A stretch of DNA of 33,759 nt, from assembly GCA_026125665.1 (NCBI GenBank), contig JAHCKS010000060.1, positions 1 through 33,759 on the forward strand, read 5' to 3'. The translations under genes and the position numbers were made by a program. The notes beneath the pieces were generated by a model. That model was not told the DNA's origin, did no database searches, and worked only from the letters and a program-made list of their open reading frames with translations. Below, piece after piece: positions 22,549 through 31,126 of this stretch (within the stretch, counting starts at the first letter, position 1; every line of letters starts with the position of its first letter). The DNA comes from Rubrivivax sp. Its GTDB lineage: Bacteria > Pseudomonadota > Gammaproteobacteria > Burkholderiales > Burkholderiaceae_C.

Positions 22549-23360
22549 GCCTGGCCCGCCAGCGCCTGCATCTCGGCTTCGCTGAAACCTGCCGCCCGGC
22601 GCGCCTCGACATTGAACGGCGCCTTCGGCGCCGGCGCGCCGTGCCGCGCCACCAGCACCCCGTAGTGCGCCAGCGGGTGCAGCCCCTCGCGCTCGCACAG
22701 CCACCGGTACCAGCGGTTGCCCACCGCGACGTGGCCGATCTCGTCGCGCAGGATGATGTCCAGGATCTCGACGGCGCGGGCATCGCCGGCACGCGCGAAC
22801 TTCGCGCGCATCGGCGGCGTGGCGTCCAGCCCGCGCGCTTCCAGCGTGCGCGGCACGAGCGCCATGCGCGCGACCACGTCGCCGGCGGTCCTGTCGCACA
22901 TCGCCCAGAGACCATCGTGCGCCGCGAAGTCGCCGTAGGCGTGGCCGAGCGAGGCCAGGTGTTCGGTGACGAGCGTGAAGTGCAGCGCCTCCTCGGCGGC
23001 GACGCGCTGCCAGTCGCGGTAGTACGCCTCGGGCAGGTTCGGGAAGCGCCAGATCGCGTCCAGCGCCAGGTTGATGGCGTTGAACTCGATGTGTGCCACG
23101 GCGTGCAGCAGCGCTGCGCGGCCGGCGGTGGTGAACGGCGTGCGGCGCGGCACGAACGCGGGGTCGACGAGCTCGGGCCGCGCCGGTCGGCCCGGCAGCG
23201 GCAGGGTGGGCTGGAGCACCGCGTGGGCGTCGACGGGCCAAGCGCGCGCATCCTGTGCATCGTGCGCGAGCCAGGCACGCGCCGCGGCCGCCTTCTGCGC
23301 GGGCTCGGCCAGCGCCAGGATGCACAAGGCCTCGCGGCGCAGCTCGGTCCCTAGAATCAT
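22530..23360 (-). CDS. DUF455 ferritin-like protein
   Basis: A 276-residue protein from ATG 23360 (MILGTELRREALCILALAEP), with AAGGA nine bases upstream. It has the carboxylate/His helices of a ferritin-like diiron fold: LLHAVAHIEFNAINLALDAI, VAAEEALHFTLVTEHLASLG and DIILRDEIGHVAVGNRWYRW, plus the conserved ending KAPFNVEARRAAGFSEAEM. This matches DUF455, a family of ferritin-like proteins of unknown reaction. No signal peptide or membrane segment is visible. Its last codons overlap xerD within the shared palindrome, and it is divergent from the gamma-carbonic anhydrase gene with ~44 bp between starts. Confidence 0.88.
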   Translation of the reverse strand: MILGTELRREALCILALAEPAQKAAAARAWLAHDAQDARAWPVDAHAVLQPTLPLPGRPARPELVDPAFVPRRTPFTTAGRAALLHAVAHIEFNAINLALDAIWRFPNLPEAYYRDWQRVAAEEALHFTLVTEHLASLGHAYGDFAAHDGLWAMCDRTAGDVVARMALVPRTLEARGLDATPPMRAKFARAGDARAVEILDIILRDEIGHVAVGNRWYRWLCEREGLHPLAHYGVLVARHGAPAPKAPFNVEARRAAGFSEAEMQALAGQAHHPRG

Positions 23361-23404
23361 CCGTTTCCGTCCTTTCCTTCCCATTCTCCGCGGAGCTGCA
23401 ACCG

Positions 23405-23929
23405 GTGGCGATCTATCAACTCGGCGACGACGCGCCGCGCCTCGCGCCGACGGCCTGGGTGGCCGAGAGCGCCCAGGTCATCGGCCGTGTCGAACTGGCC
23501 GCAGCGGCCAGCGTCTGGTACGGCTGCGTGCTGCGCGGCGACAACGAGTGGATCCGCATCGGCGCACGCAGCAACGTGCAGGACGGCAGCATCATGCACA
23601 CCGACATCGGCTTCCCGCTCGTCGTCGGCGAAGGCGTGACGATCGGCCACCAGGTGATGCTGCACGGCTGCACGGTCGGCGACGGCGCGCTCGTCGGCAT
23701 GCAGGCCGTGGTGCTGAACGGCGCGCGCATCGGCAGGGACTGCCTCGTCGCCGCCGGCGCCGTGGTGCCCGAGGGCAAGGTGTTCGAGGATGGCTGGCTC
23801 ATCATCGGCGCGCCGGCCAAGGCGGTGAGACCGCTCACGCCGGAGCAGCTCGAGCGCATGCGCGCCGCCGCCGACAGCTACGTCGAGAAGGCCGTGCAGC
23901 ACGGCACGCAGCTGAAGCGCATCGGCTGA
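23405..23929 (+). CDS. Gamma-class carbonic anhydrase family protein
   Basis: A 174-residue left-handed beta-helix protein starting at GTG 23405 with GGAG nine bases upstream. Hexapeptide repeats run from ~20 to ~150 (AQVIGRVELAAAASVWYGCV, LRGDNEWIRIGARSNVQDGS, IMHTDIGFPLVVGEGVTIGH). The three metal ligands are His65 (MHTD), His82 and His87 (GHQVMLHGC). The C-terminal amphipathic helix (LTPEQLERMRAAADSYVEKA) is typical. It resembles YrdA and CaiE/PaaY-type proteins; some bacterial members have weak or no carbonic anhydrase activity, so the reaction is not certain. Trimer, cytoplasmic by family. It precedes hslO on the same strand by 43 bp and may be co-transcribed with it. Confidence 0.92.
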   Translation: MAIYQLGDDAPRLAPTAWVAESAQVIGRVELAAAASVWYGCVLRGDNEWIRIGARSNVQDGSIMHTDIGFPLVVGEGVTIGHQVMLHGCTVGDGALVGMQAVVLNGARIGRDCLVAAGAVVPEGKVFEDGWLIIGAPAKAVRPLTPEQLERMRAAADSYVEKAVQHGTQLKRIG

Positions 23930-23972
23930 GCGGCTGCGTCGCGTCCACCCGCCCGCTGCAGACCCCCGCAAC

Positions 23973-24965
23973 GTGAGCGAGCTCACCAAGTTCCTCTTCG
24001 AGGGCCTGCCGGTGCGCGGCATGCTCGTGCGCCTGACCGACGGCTGGCGCGAGGTGCTGGCGCGGCGCGGCGCCGAGGGCGCCTACCCGCAACCGGTGCG
24101 CGAGCTGCTCGGCGAGATGGCGGCCGCGGCCGTGCTGATGCAGGCCAACCTGAAGTTCAACGGCGCGCTCGTGCTGCAGGTGCAGGGTGACGGGCCGGTG
24201 AAGCTGGCGGTGGCCGAGGCCTCCTCCGATCTCTCCTTCCGCGCCACGGCGAAGATCGTCGGCGACGTGAGCGCCGACGCGCAGCTCGAGGCGCTCGTCA
24301 ACGTGCACGGGCGCGGCCGCTGCGCCATCACGCTCGACCCGCGCGATCGGCTGCCGGGACAGCAGCCGTACCAGGGTGTCGTGCCCCTGTCGTCGAGCTC
24401 ACCGGGCGAGCGGCGCGAGCCCATGCAGCGCGTGCAGCAGGTGCTCGAGCACTACATGCTGCAAAGCGAGCAGCTCGATACGCGGCTCGTGCTCGCGGCC
24501 GACGACACGCTGGCCGCGGGGCTGCTGATCCAGCGCCTGCCGGTGCAGGGCGAGGGCAACCTCGAAGGCGCGGCACGCGTGCCGGGCCGGGCCGCCCGCA
24601 ACGAAGACGAGATCGGCCTGTCCGAGGCCTTCAACCGCATCGCCACGCTCGCCGGCACGCTGACGCGCGAGGAGCTGCTGGCGCTGCCGGCCGAGCGCGT
24701 GCTGCACCGCCTGTTCTGGGAGGAGACGCTGCGCGTCTTCGAGCCGCTGTCGCCGCGCTTCGCCTGCACCTGCTCTCGCGGGCGCGTGCGCGGCATGCTG
24801 CGCAGCCTGGGCCGAGAAGAGGTGGACGGCATCGTCGCCGAGCGCGGCGACGTGGAGATCGGCTGCGAGTTCTGCGGCGCGATGTACCGCTTCGATGCCG
24901 TCGACGTGGGCGAGCTCTTCACGCCGGAGCGCGACCAGCCGCCGGGCACGCGCGCCGTGCAGTAG
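23973..24965 (+). CDS. hslO: Hsp33, redox-regulated holdase chaperone
   Basis: Hsp33 is a cytoplasmic chaperone switched on by oxidative unfolding. The 330-residue protein begins at GTG 23973 (MSELTKFLFEGLPVRGMLVR). The N-terminal alpha/beta domain shows GEMAAAAVLMQANLKFNGAL and the QPYQGVVPL segment. The C-terminal redox switch has the zinc-binding cysteines in correct spacing: Cys265 and Cys267 (CTC) and Cys298 and Cys301 (CEFC), with YRFDAVDVGELF at the end. Length is slightly greater than E. coli Hsp33. With msrA and ohrR-ohr it is one of several oxidative-stress genes in this window, though these are not linked. Confidence 0.97.
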   Translation: MSELTKFLFEGLPVRGMLVRLTDGWREVLARRGAEGAYPQPVRELLGEMAAAAVLMQANLKFNGALVLQVQGDGPVKLAVAEASSDLSFRATAKIVGDVSADAQLEALVNVHGRGRCAITLDPRDRLPGQQPYQGVVPLSSSSPGERREPMQRVQQVLEHYMLQSEQLDTRLVLAADDTLAAGLLIQRLPVQGEGNLEGAARVPGRAARNEDEIGLSEAFNRIATLAGTLTREELLALPAERVLHRLFWEETLRVFEPLSPRFACTCSRGRVRGMLRSLGREEVDGIVAERGDVEIGCEFCGAMYRFDAVDVGELFTPERDQPPGTRAVQ

Positions 24966-25015
24966 CGCGGCGCCGCAGGGGCCGCCTGAAGGAACGACGA
25001 GGAGGGCTCGGGCCG

Positions 25016-25486
25016 ATGTTCTACACGACGATGAAGACGCTGCACGTGCTGTCGGTCGTGCTGTGGGTGGGCGGCATGGCCTTCGTGCAGCTGTTCCTGC
25101 GCCCGGCGCTGCCGGTGCTGCCGCCGCCCGATCGGCTGCGGCTGATGCACGACGTGCTGCGCCGTTTCTTCGCCGGCGTCGGGTGGGCGGTGGTGATCGT
25201 GCTGGCCACCGGCTTCGGCATGGCCGCGGGTGGGCTGAGCGCGGTGGGCGCCGCGGTCGGCGTGGCCGCCGGATGGCCGCTGGACTGGACCCTCATGGCC
25301 GTGCTCGGCCTGACGATGGCCGGCATCTTCGTCTTCATCCGCTACGTGCTCTTCGCACGCCTGGAGCGCGCGCTGGCCGGCGGCGACATGCCCGGCGCGG
25401 CCGAGGCGCTGACGCACGTGCGCGGCTGGGTGCGCGTGAACCTCGGGCTCGGCGTGGCGATCATCGTCGTGGCGCTCATGGTCTGA
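25016..25486 (+). CDS. CopD-like small integral membrane protein
   Basis: A 156-residue protein with four membrane segments: KTLHVLSVVLWVGGMAFVQL, VGWAVVIVLATGFGMAAGGL, WTLMAVLGLTMAGIFVFIRY and LGLGVAIIVVALMV. The first helix with KxLHVxSVVLWVGGM carries a conserved His and resembles CopD-type and related haem/copper membrane proteins. No larger CopD domain is present, so copper transport is not claimed. ATG 25016 follows a GAGGAGG site at a long spacing. It lies 50 bp after hslO on the same strand and is convergent with the RidA-like gene. Confidence 0.72.
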   Translation: MFYTTMKTLHVLSVVLWVGGMAFVQLFLRPALPVLPPPDRLRLMHDVLRRFFAGVGWAVVIVLATGFGMAAGGLSAVGAAVGVAAGWPLDWTLMAVLGLTMAGIFVFIRYVLFARLERALAGGDMPGAAEALTHVRGWVRVNLGLGVAIIVVALMV

Positions 25487-25528
25487 GCGCGCCTGCCGCG
25501 TTCGCGGCGCTCGCAGCGGCGGCGCCGC

Positions 25529-25933
25529 TCAGGGCGACGTGCGCTCGTCCGGCCCGGCCAGCGCCACCGCCTCCACCTCGAGCAGCAGACCGTGGTGCAG
25601 CGCCGGCACCGGCACCACCGCGCGTGCCGGGCGGTGTGCGTCGGCCCACTCGGCATAGAGCTGGTTGAAGGCGCCCCACAGTGCGATGTCGACGAGGTAG
25701 ACGCGCACCGAGAGCAGCCGGTGCACGCCCGAGCCTGCCGCCTCGAGTGCGGCGCGCACGTTGGCCAGCACCTGCCTGGCCTGCACGTCGAACGGCTCGC
25801 CCGTGAGCGCGCGGCCCTCCGGCGTCACCGGCAGCTGCCCGGCGACGAAGACGAGCCCGGCGCCGATGGCCGCATGGCTGTAATGGCCGGCCGGCGGCGG
25901 ACGGTCGGCGGGGTTGACGAGCATCGGGTTCAT
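25529..25933 (-). CDS. RidA/YjgF-family enamine/imine deaminase-like protein
   Basis: A 134-residue trimeric-fold protein. Motifs: YSHAAIGAGLVFVAGQLPVT, DVQARQVLANVRAALEAAGS, VRVYLVDIALWGAFNQLYAE and PARAVVPVPALHHGLLLEVE with the Arg and downstream Glu that in RidA bind the imino acid. RidA proteins hydrolyse reactive enamine/imine intermediates to keto acids and ammonia. Its ATG overlaps the stop of the DHDPS-family gene (ATGA), so the two are translated together. In this setting it may act on unsaturated intermediates of hydroxyproline breakdown, which is inference from context. Confidence 0.88.
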   Translation of the reverse strand: MNPMLVNPADRPPPAGHYSHAAIGAGLVFVAGQLPVTPEGRALTGEPFDVQARQVLANVRAALEAAGSGVHRLLSVRVYLVDIALWGAFNQLYAEWADAHRPARAVVPVPALHHGLLLEVEAVALAGPDERTSP

Positions 25934-26925
25934 CGCGCCGCCTCGACCCTCACCTTCGTCTTCTCCTTCGCCGTGGCGCCCGCCGTCAGCGGCAGCCCCA
26001 CGTCCGGCAGCGCCGGGCGCCGCGCCAGCGCCTCGTCCATGACACGCTGCACGTGCGCGAGGTCTTCGCCCTGCAGCGGCAGGCGCGGCGGCCGCGTGCG
26101 CCACGTGCCGCGGCCCATGCGGTGCTCGCACCACTTGATGCACTGCACGAGGTCGGGCCGCGCGTCGAGGTGCAGGAGCGGCATGAACCACTCGTACAGC
26201 GGCATCAGCTCGGCGAAGCGGCCGGCGCGCGCCAGGCGGAAGAGCGTCTCGCCCTCGCGCGGGAAGGCGTTGCTCATCCCCGAGACCCAGCCCACCGCGC
26301 CCATCGCCACGCTCTCCACGACCACGTCGTCCAGGCCCGCGAAGAGCACGAAGCGGTCGCCAACCTGCCTTCGCGTGTCGACGAAACGACGCGTGTCGCC
26401 CGAGCTGTCCTTGAAGCAGACGATGGTGTCGCAGTCGGCCAGGCTCGCGAGGATGTCCGGGGTGATGTCGTTCTTGTAGATCGGCGGGTTGTTGTAGACC
26501 ATCACCGGCAGGTCGGTGGCCTTGGCGACGCTGCGGAAGTGCGCCGCCGCCTCGTGCGGCTTGGCCGAGTACACGAGCGCCGGCATCACCATCAGCCCGT
26601 CCACCTTCGCCGCGGCGGCGGCGCGCGCCGTCTCGATGGCGTTGGCGGTCGTGAACTCGGCGATGCCGGCGATCACCGGCACGCGGGCGGCGGCGACGCC
26701 CACCGCGGCCACCGCCGCCTCCATCACCTGCACCTTCTCGCCGCGCGCGAGCGACGTGCCTTCGCCGACGGTGCCACAGACGACGAGGCCCGAGACGCCG
26801 TCGCGCACGAGGCCTTCGACGACCTTCGCGGTGGCGTCGACGTCGAGCGAGAGGTCGTCGCGGAACTGCGTCGTGACGGCGGGGAAGACGCCTTGCCAGG
26901 CGATGCGGCGGCTTGCTGGACCCAT
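25930..26925 (-). CDS. DHDPS-family enzyme, probable 1-pyrroline-4-hydroxy-2-carboxylate deaminase
   Basis: A 331-residue class I aldolase-type protein of the dihydrodipicolinate synthase superfamily. Motifs: GVFPAVTTQFRDDLSLDVDA, VCGTVGEGTSLARGEKVQVM, Tyr144 in VMVYNNPP and the Schiff-base Lys172 in VCFKDSSGD. True lysine-pathway DapA is unlikely here because the gene is divergent from a hydroxyproline epimerase and a D-amino-acid-type dehydrogenase. In known hydroxyproline pathways the next step, deamination of the cyclic imine to 2-oxoglutarate semialdehyde, is done by a protein of this family (LhpC/HypD type). ATG 26925; overlaps the RidA-like gene. Confidence in the superfamily is high, in the exact reaction moderate. 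Confidence 0.82.
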   Translation of the reverse strand: MGPASRRIAWQGVFPAVTTQFRDDLSLDVDATAKVVEGLVRDGVSGLVVCGTVGEGTSLARGEKVQVMEAAVAAVGVAAARVPVIAGIAEFTTANAIETARAAAAAKVDGLMVMPALVYSAKPHEAAAHFRSVAKATDLPVMVYNNPPIYKNDITPDILASLADCDTIVCFKDSSGDTRRFVDTRRQVGDRFVLFAGLDDVVVESVAMGAVGWVSGMSNAFPREGETLFRLARAGRFAELMPLYEWFMPLLHLDARPDLVQCIKWCEHRMGRGTWRTRPPRLPLQGEDLAHVQRVMDEALARRPALPDVGLPLTAGATAKEKTKVRVEAAR

Positions 26926-27024
26926 CTTGTGCTCTCGCGGACGTGCTCGGCGGCGGTGCGCTTGATCGTACAGTCGTGCACCCCGACGACCACGGCGAGC
27001 GCAACGAGGAGCGCACGCGAGGCC
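26926..27024. promoter_or_regulatory. Divergent promoter region of the hydroxyproline-type cluster
   Basis: Ninety-nine bp between the divergent deaminase and epimerase start codons must carry both promoters. I see no clear operator palindrome and no regulator gene beside it, so how the cluster is controlled is not visible. Confidence 0.45.
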
Positions 27025-28029
27025 ATGGCGAACGACATCGCACCCACCCGCATCATCGACAGCCACACCGGCGGCGAGCCGACGCGCCTCGTCGTGGAGG
27101 GCGGGCCCGACCTCGGCGCGGGCACGATGGCCGAGCGCCGCGCGCGCTTCCGCGCCGAGCACGACCGCTGGCGCCGAGCGCTCGCCAACGAGCCGCGCGG
27201 ACACGACGTCATCGTCGGCGGCGTCGTCACGCCGCCTTCGAGCCCGGGCAGCCACTGCGGCATCGTCTTCTTCAACAACGTCGGCTTCATCGGCATGTGC
27301 GGGCACGGCACGATCGGCCTCGTCGCGACGCTCGCCTGGCTCGGCCGCGTGCAGCCCGGGCGGCTCGCCATCGACACGCCGGTGGGCACCGTGCAGGCCG
27401 AGCTGCATGCCGACGGCGGCGTGACGGTGGCCAACGTGCCTTCGTATCGCCATCTGCGGCACGTGGCGGTGGACGTGCCCGGGCACGGCCGCATGCACGG
27501 CGACGTGGCCTGGGGCGGCAACTGGTTCTTCCTCAGCCACGACCACGGCGTGCCGATCGACCGCGAGCACCTGCCGCAGCTGCTGGCGGTGTCCGAGCGC
27601 GTGCGGCAGGCGCTCGTCGCCGCAGGCGTCACCGGCGAGGGCGGGGCCGAGATCGACCATGTCGAGCTGCTCGGCCCGCCGCGGCGCCCCGAGCACCTGG
27701 CGACGGCGGGAGCACCCGCGCGCGCCGGCCGCAGCTTCGTGCTGTGTCCGGGTGGCGCCTACGACCGCTCGCCTTGCGGCACCGGCACCAGCGCAAAGCT
27801 CGCTTGCCTGGCCGCCGACGGCGAGCTGGCACCGGGCGAGACCTGGCACCAGGAGAGCGTGATCGGCAGCGTGTTCGCCGCGCGCTACGAGCGCACACCG
27901 CGTGGCGAGGGCCGCGGCGCCGTTGCCGGCCGCGACGAGATCCTGCCCTTCATCCATGGCCGCGCGCACGTGACGCTCGACGCGCGGGTGGTGGTCGACC
28001 CGCGCGACCCGTTCGCCTGGGGCCTGTAG
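27025..28029 (+). CDS. 4-hydroxyproline 2-epimerase (proline racemase family)
   Basis: Interconverts trans-4-hydroxy-L-proline and cis-4-hydroxy-D-proline. The 334-residue protein starts at ATG 27025 (MANDIAPTRIIDSHTGGEPT). The IDSHTGGEPTRLVVEGGP opening is typical of the epimerase subgroup. Both catalytic cysteines are present: Cys92 in FIGMCGHGTIGL and Cys251 in DRSPCGTGTSAKLA, which separates it from the Thr/Cys dehydratase type. Other family features are GSHCGIVFFNNVGFIGM and HQESVIGSVF. Next to it on the same strand is an FAD dehydrogenase, and divergently the deaminase-like gene. L-proline racemase activity is possible but less likely given the context. Confidence 0.9.
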   Translation: MANDIAPTRIIDSHTGGEPTRLVVEGGPDLGAGTMAERRARFRAEHDRWRRALANEPRGHDVIVGGVVTPPSSPGSHCGIVFFNNVGFIGMCGHGTIGLVATLAWLGRVQPGRLAIDTPVGTVQAELHADGGVTVANVPSYRHLRHVAVDVPGHGRMHGDVAWGGNWFFLSHDHGVPIDREHLPQLLAVSERVRQALVAAGVTGEGGAEIDHVELLGPPRRPEHLATAGAPARAGRSFVLCPGGAYDRSPCGTGTSAKLACLAADGELAPGETWHQESVIGSVFAARYERTPRGEGRGAVAGRDEILPFIHGRAHVTLDARVVVDPRDPFAWGL

Positions 28030-28072
28030 CCGATGCCGCGGCTCGGGGACCGATGCGCCGGAGGTGCCCGGT

Positions 28073-29413
28073 GTGGCTGAAGCGTCCGATGCCTCGGGCG
28101 GGCCGGCTGCTGCCGACGCGCTGCCGCCGCTGACGGCCGTCGACACTGCCGCCACGGCAGACGTCGCCGTCGTCGGCGCCGGCATCGTCGGCGTGTCGAT
28201 CGCCTTGACGCTCGCCGAACGCGACGCGCTGCGCGGCGCGGCGCGCCGCATAGTCGTGCTCGACCGCGAAGGGCTCGCCGCCGGAGCGAGCCGCGGCAAC
28301 GCCGGCGCCTTCGCCTTCTCCGACATCGAGCCGCTCGCCTCGCCCGGCATCGTGCGCCGTGTGCCGCGCTGGCTGCTCGATCCGCTCGGGCCGCTGGCCC
28401 TGCGGCCCGCGTACCTGCCGCGCATCGCGCCGTGGCTGTGGCGCTTCTGGCGCGCCAGCGGGCCGGAACGCTTCGCCGCCGGCACCGCCGCGCTGGCGGC
28501 GTTGAACCGCCTGGCCGCCGAGGCGACATCCCGCCTGCTGGCGGCCGCGGGCGCCACGTCGATGTGGCACGAGAACGGCAACCTGCACCTCTACGAGAGC
28601 GAAGCCGAATGGCGCGCGTCGCTGCCCGGCTGGGACAAGCGCGCCGGGCACGGCATCGCGTTCGAGCACGTGCACGGGGCGGCGGCGATCGCCCGCTGGC
28701 AGCCCGGGCTCTCGCCGGCGCTCGTCGCGGCCACCTTCGTGCCGCGCTGGGCGACGATCGACGATCCGCTGGTGCTGGTGCGGCGCATCGCGGCGGCGGC
28801 CGCCGGACGCGGCGTGCACCTGCGGCGTGCGGCGGTGCAGGCGCTGGTGCCGGCGCCCGAGGCGGTGGTGGTGCTCGCCGCGGGCGGCGCGCGCCTGCAC
28901 GCGCGCCAGGTGGTCGTCGCGGCCGGCGCGTGGTCGCACGGGCTCGCGCGCAGCCTTGGCGAACACGTCCCGCTCGAAACCGAACGCGGCTACAACACGA
29001 CGCTGCCGCCGGGCGCCTTCGAGCTGAAGCGCCAGCTCACCTTCCCGGGCCACGGTTTCGTCGTCACGCCGATCGCCGGCGGCGTGCGCATCGGCGGCGC
29101 GGTGGAGCTCGCCGGCCTGCACGCACCGCCGGACTTCGCGCGCAGCGACGCGCTGCTGGCCAAGGCGCGGCGTTTCCTGCCCGGGCTGCGGGCCGAAGGC
29201 GGCACGCGCTGGATGGGCATGCGCCCGTCGCTGCCGGACTCGCTGCCCGCCATCGGCGCGGCGCGCGACGATGCGCGCGTGCTCTACGCGTTCGGGCACG
29301 GGCACCTCGGCCTGACGCAGTCGGCCGCGACGGCCGAGCTCGTTGCCGACCTCGCCGAAGGCCGCGCGCCGGCGCTCGACCTGCGGCCGTTCAGCCCGCA
29401 GCGCTTCGGCTGA
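28073..29413 (+). CDS. FAD-dependent D-amino-acid (hydroxy-D-proline) dehydrogenase
   Basis: A 446-residue DadA/GlyOx-type flavoprotein. I prefer GTG 28073 because GGAGG lies eight bases upstream; GTG 28064 would overlap that site. After a ~30-residue Ala-rich lead come the dinucleotide fold VAVVGAGIVGVSIALTLAER with the GxGxxG motif, VVLDREGLAAGASRGNAGAF, and the C-terminal FAD-binding segment RWMGMRPSLPDSLPAIG followed by YAFGHGHLGLTQSAATAELV. By position after the epimerase it would oxidise cis-4-hydroxy-D-proline to the cyclic imine, passing electrons to the respiratory chain. Membrane association is inferred from the family; no transmembrane helix is obvious. Convergent with the PhoD-like gene. 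Confidence 0.87.
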   Translation: MAEASDASGGPAAADALPPLTAVDTAATADVAVVGAGIVGVSIALTLAERDALRGAARRIVVLDREGLAAGASRGNAGAFAFSDIEPLASPGIVRRVPRWLLDPLGPLALRPAYLPRIAPWLWRFWRASGPERFAAGTAALAALNRLAAEATSRLLAAAGATSMWHENGNLHLYESEAEWRASLPGWDKRAGHGIAFEHVHGAAAIARWQPGLSPALVAATFVPRWATIDDPLVLVRRIAAAAAGRGVHLRRAAVQALVPAPEAVVVLAAGGARLHARQVVVAAGAWSHGLARSLGEHVPLETERGYNTTLPPGAFELKRQLTFPGHGFVVTPIAGGVRIGGAVELAGLHAPPDFARSDALLAKARRFLPGLRAEGGTRWMGMRPSLPDSLPAIGAARDDARVLYAFGHGHLGLTQSAATAELVADLAEGRAPALDLRPFSPQRFG

Positions 29414-29434
29414 ACGCGGCCGGCTCGCGCCGCG

Positions 29435-31111
29435 TCAGATCAGGTCCTTCACGTCGAGCGCCAGCGCGAAGCTGTTGCCCTCGTGCGCCAGCGCCGCCTG
29501 CACCTGCGCGCCGTGGCCCGTGGGCGTGACGGTGACGACGCCGAAGTTGAACTGGCTCACCACCGTCTTCAGCTCCGAGCGGATGAACGGCGTCAGCGCG
29601 AAGGCCTCGTCGACGTAGACGCCGACGAACGGCTGGCGGTCCTCGATCTGGCTGATGCCCGAGGAGGTCAGCGAAAACGCCTTGGCCTTCACCGGCCTTG
29701 TCGCGCTCACCTCGAAGGTGCAGCCGATGTGGATGTCGCCGGCCAGCAGCAGCAGCTCGCGCCCCTTGAAGCCCCTGGGGCGGTTGACGAGGCGCGCCGC
29801 GAAGGCTTTCGTCAGCAGCTCGCGCTGCTCGGGGCGCGAGGTGCGGTGCGACCACTGGTCACGCGCCTCGTCGAGGTTGCTGATCTGGAAGTCGCCGAGG
29901 TTCGGGTTGGTGCCGACGAGGCGCTCGACCTTGGCGCTGACGATGGCCTTGACGATGCCTTCGGCCTTCGAGTCGCGGCTGCGCGGATGGAAGAGCTCCT
30001 GCTCGTCGCCGCGCCTGAAGGCCTCGACGTCGTCGGTGCGCCCGCCCATCAGCCGCTGCGTCTGGCCGTCGGGGTCCTGCGTGGCGAGCGGCGTCGCGGT
30101 CACGATGGCCAGCGCGTCGATGTCGGCCGGCACGTTGGCGAGCACCCGGTCGACGAACTGCCACTGCAGGTCGCCGAGGATGGGTTTGTCGGCGCGGAAC
30201 ACGTCGCGCGCGCCGCGGCTGTCGAGCACCATCACCATCAGCCTGCCGCAGCGGAAGACGAACGGCATGCCGATGCGCGTGCCGGCGGGCAGCGGGCCCG
30301 CGACGTAGTTCGGGAACGCCGGGTCGGGCTGGTTCAGCGCGTCGACGTGATCGCCGGGGCGCGGGTTGCGGCAGCCCTGGAAGTGCCAGTAGAGGTCGCG
30401 CGCGTCCTCGAAGAGCTCCACGCTCTTGCGGAAGATCGCGGCGCCGCGCGGGAACTTCGCGGCCACCACCGGGCTGTCGCTGGCGAGCGACCCCCAGCCG
30501 TCGCGGATGTCGTGGTCGTCCCACACCATGTAGCACGGCGTGTTGGCGAGCAGCCGCGCCACCGGCTCGCGCGACCAGTTGGCGCGGTAGTTCGCCGCGA
30601 TCGCCTGCCGGCGCGATGCACGCTCGCCGTCGAAGTGGTCGCGGAAGATGTTCGGCTCGTCCTCGTCGAGGTAGACCTGGTCGCCCATCATGACGATGAA
30701 CGAAGGCTGCGCGCGGTCCACGTGCTCGGCGAACTGCTGCCATGCGCCGAGCTTCCTGGCGCCGTTGCACGAGATCGCGTCGAAGAGGATCGGCGTCATC
30801 GATTCGGGCGGCGGCAGCGTGCGCACGGTGCCGCGCGCGCCGCCGATGAAGCGGCCGGCGCGCAGGATGCGGTAGGTGTAGCGGCGGTCGGCCGCGAGGC
30901 CGGTGACGCGCGCGATCGCGGTGCCGAACTCGATCGCGCCGTTCTCGGTGCTGACGAAGCGGAAGAGGCCGACGCCTTCGACGCGCACGTCGTACAGGTC
31001 GGGGTCGTCCCGCACCTGGATCCAGATGCGCGTCGACGCGTGGTCGGTGTGCCCGAGCACCGGCCCGAGCACGAGGCGCGGGCGGCCGGCCAGGCGCTTG
31101 CGGGTGGGCAT
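29435..31111 (-). CDS. PhoD-like metallophosphatase
   Basis: A 558-residue protein of the PhoD-like phosphatase family. An N-terminal beta domain (LVLGPVLGHTDHASTRIWIQ) precedes the metallophosphatase core: DAISCNGARK, MGDQVYLDEDEP with Asp144, YMVWDDHDIRDGWGS (198-201), LMVMVLDSRGARD and LLLLAGDIHIGCTFEV. It has no signal peptide or Tat motif, unlike classical secreted PhoD, so it is probably cytoplasmic or exported by another route. Substrate (phosphodiester or monoester) is not predictable. It starts 15 bp downstream of the stop of the 676-residue unknown gene and is very likely co-transcribed with it. Confidence 0.87.
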   Translation of the reverse strand: MPTRKRLAGRPRLVLGPVLGHTDHASTRIWIQVRDDPDLYDVRVEGVGLFRFVSTENGAIEFGTAIARVTGLAADRRYTYRILRAGRFIGGARGTVRTLPPPESMTPILFDAISCNGARKLGAWQQFAEHVDRAQPSFIVMMGDQVYLDEDEPNIFRDHFDGERASRRQAIAANYRANWSREPVARLLANTPCYMVWDDHDIRDGWGSLASDSPVVAAKFPRGAAIFRKSVELFEDARDLYWHFQGCRNPRPGDHVDALNQPDPAFPNYVAGPLPAGTRIGMPFVFRCGRLMVMVLDSRGARDVFRADKPILGDLQWQFVDRVLANVPADIDALAIVTATPLATQDPDGQTQRLMGGRTDDVEAFRRGDEQELFHPRSRDSKAEGIVKAIVSAKVERLVGTNPNLGDFQISNLDEARDQWSHRTSRPEQRELLTKAFAARLVNRPRGFKGRELLLLAGDIHIGCTFEVSATRPVKAKAFSLTSSGISQIEDRQPFVGVYVDEAFALTPFIRSELKTVVSQFNFGVVTVTPTGHGAQVQAALAHEGNSFALALDVKDLI

Positions 31112-31126
31112 GGAGCGGCAGCCGGC

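Noticed and set aside
25930-28581. The minus-strand frame open for 883 codons upstream of the DHDPS-like gene
   Set aside because: Only the last 331 codons, from ATG 26925, resemble protein; the rest is antisense to the epimerase and dehydrogenase genes.
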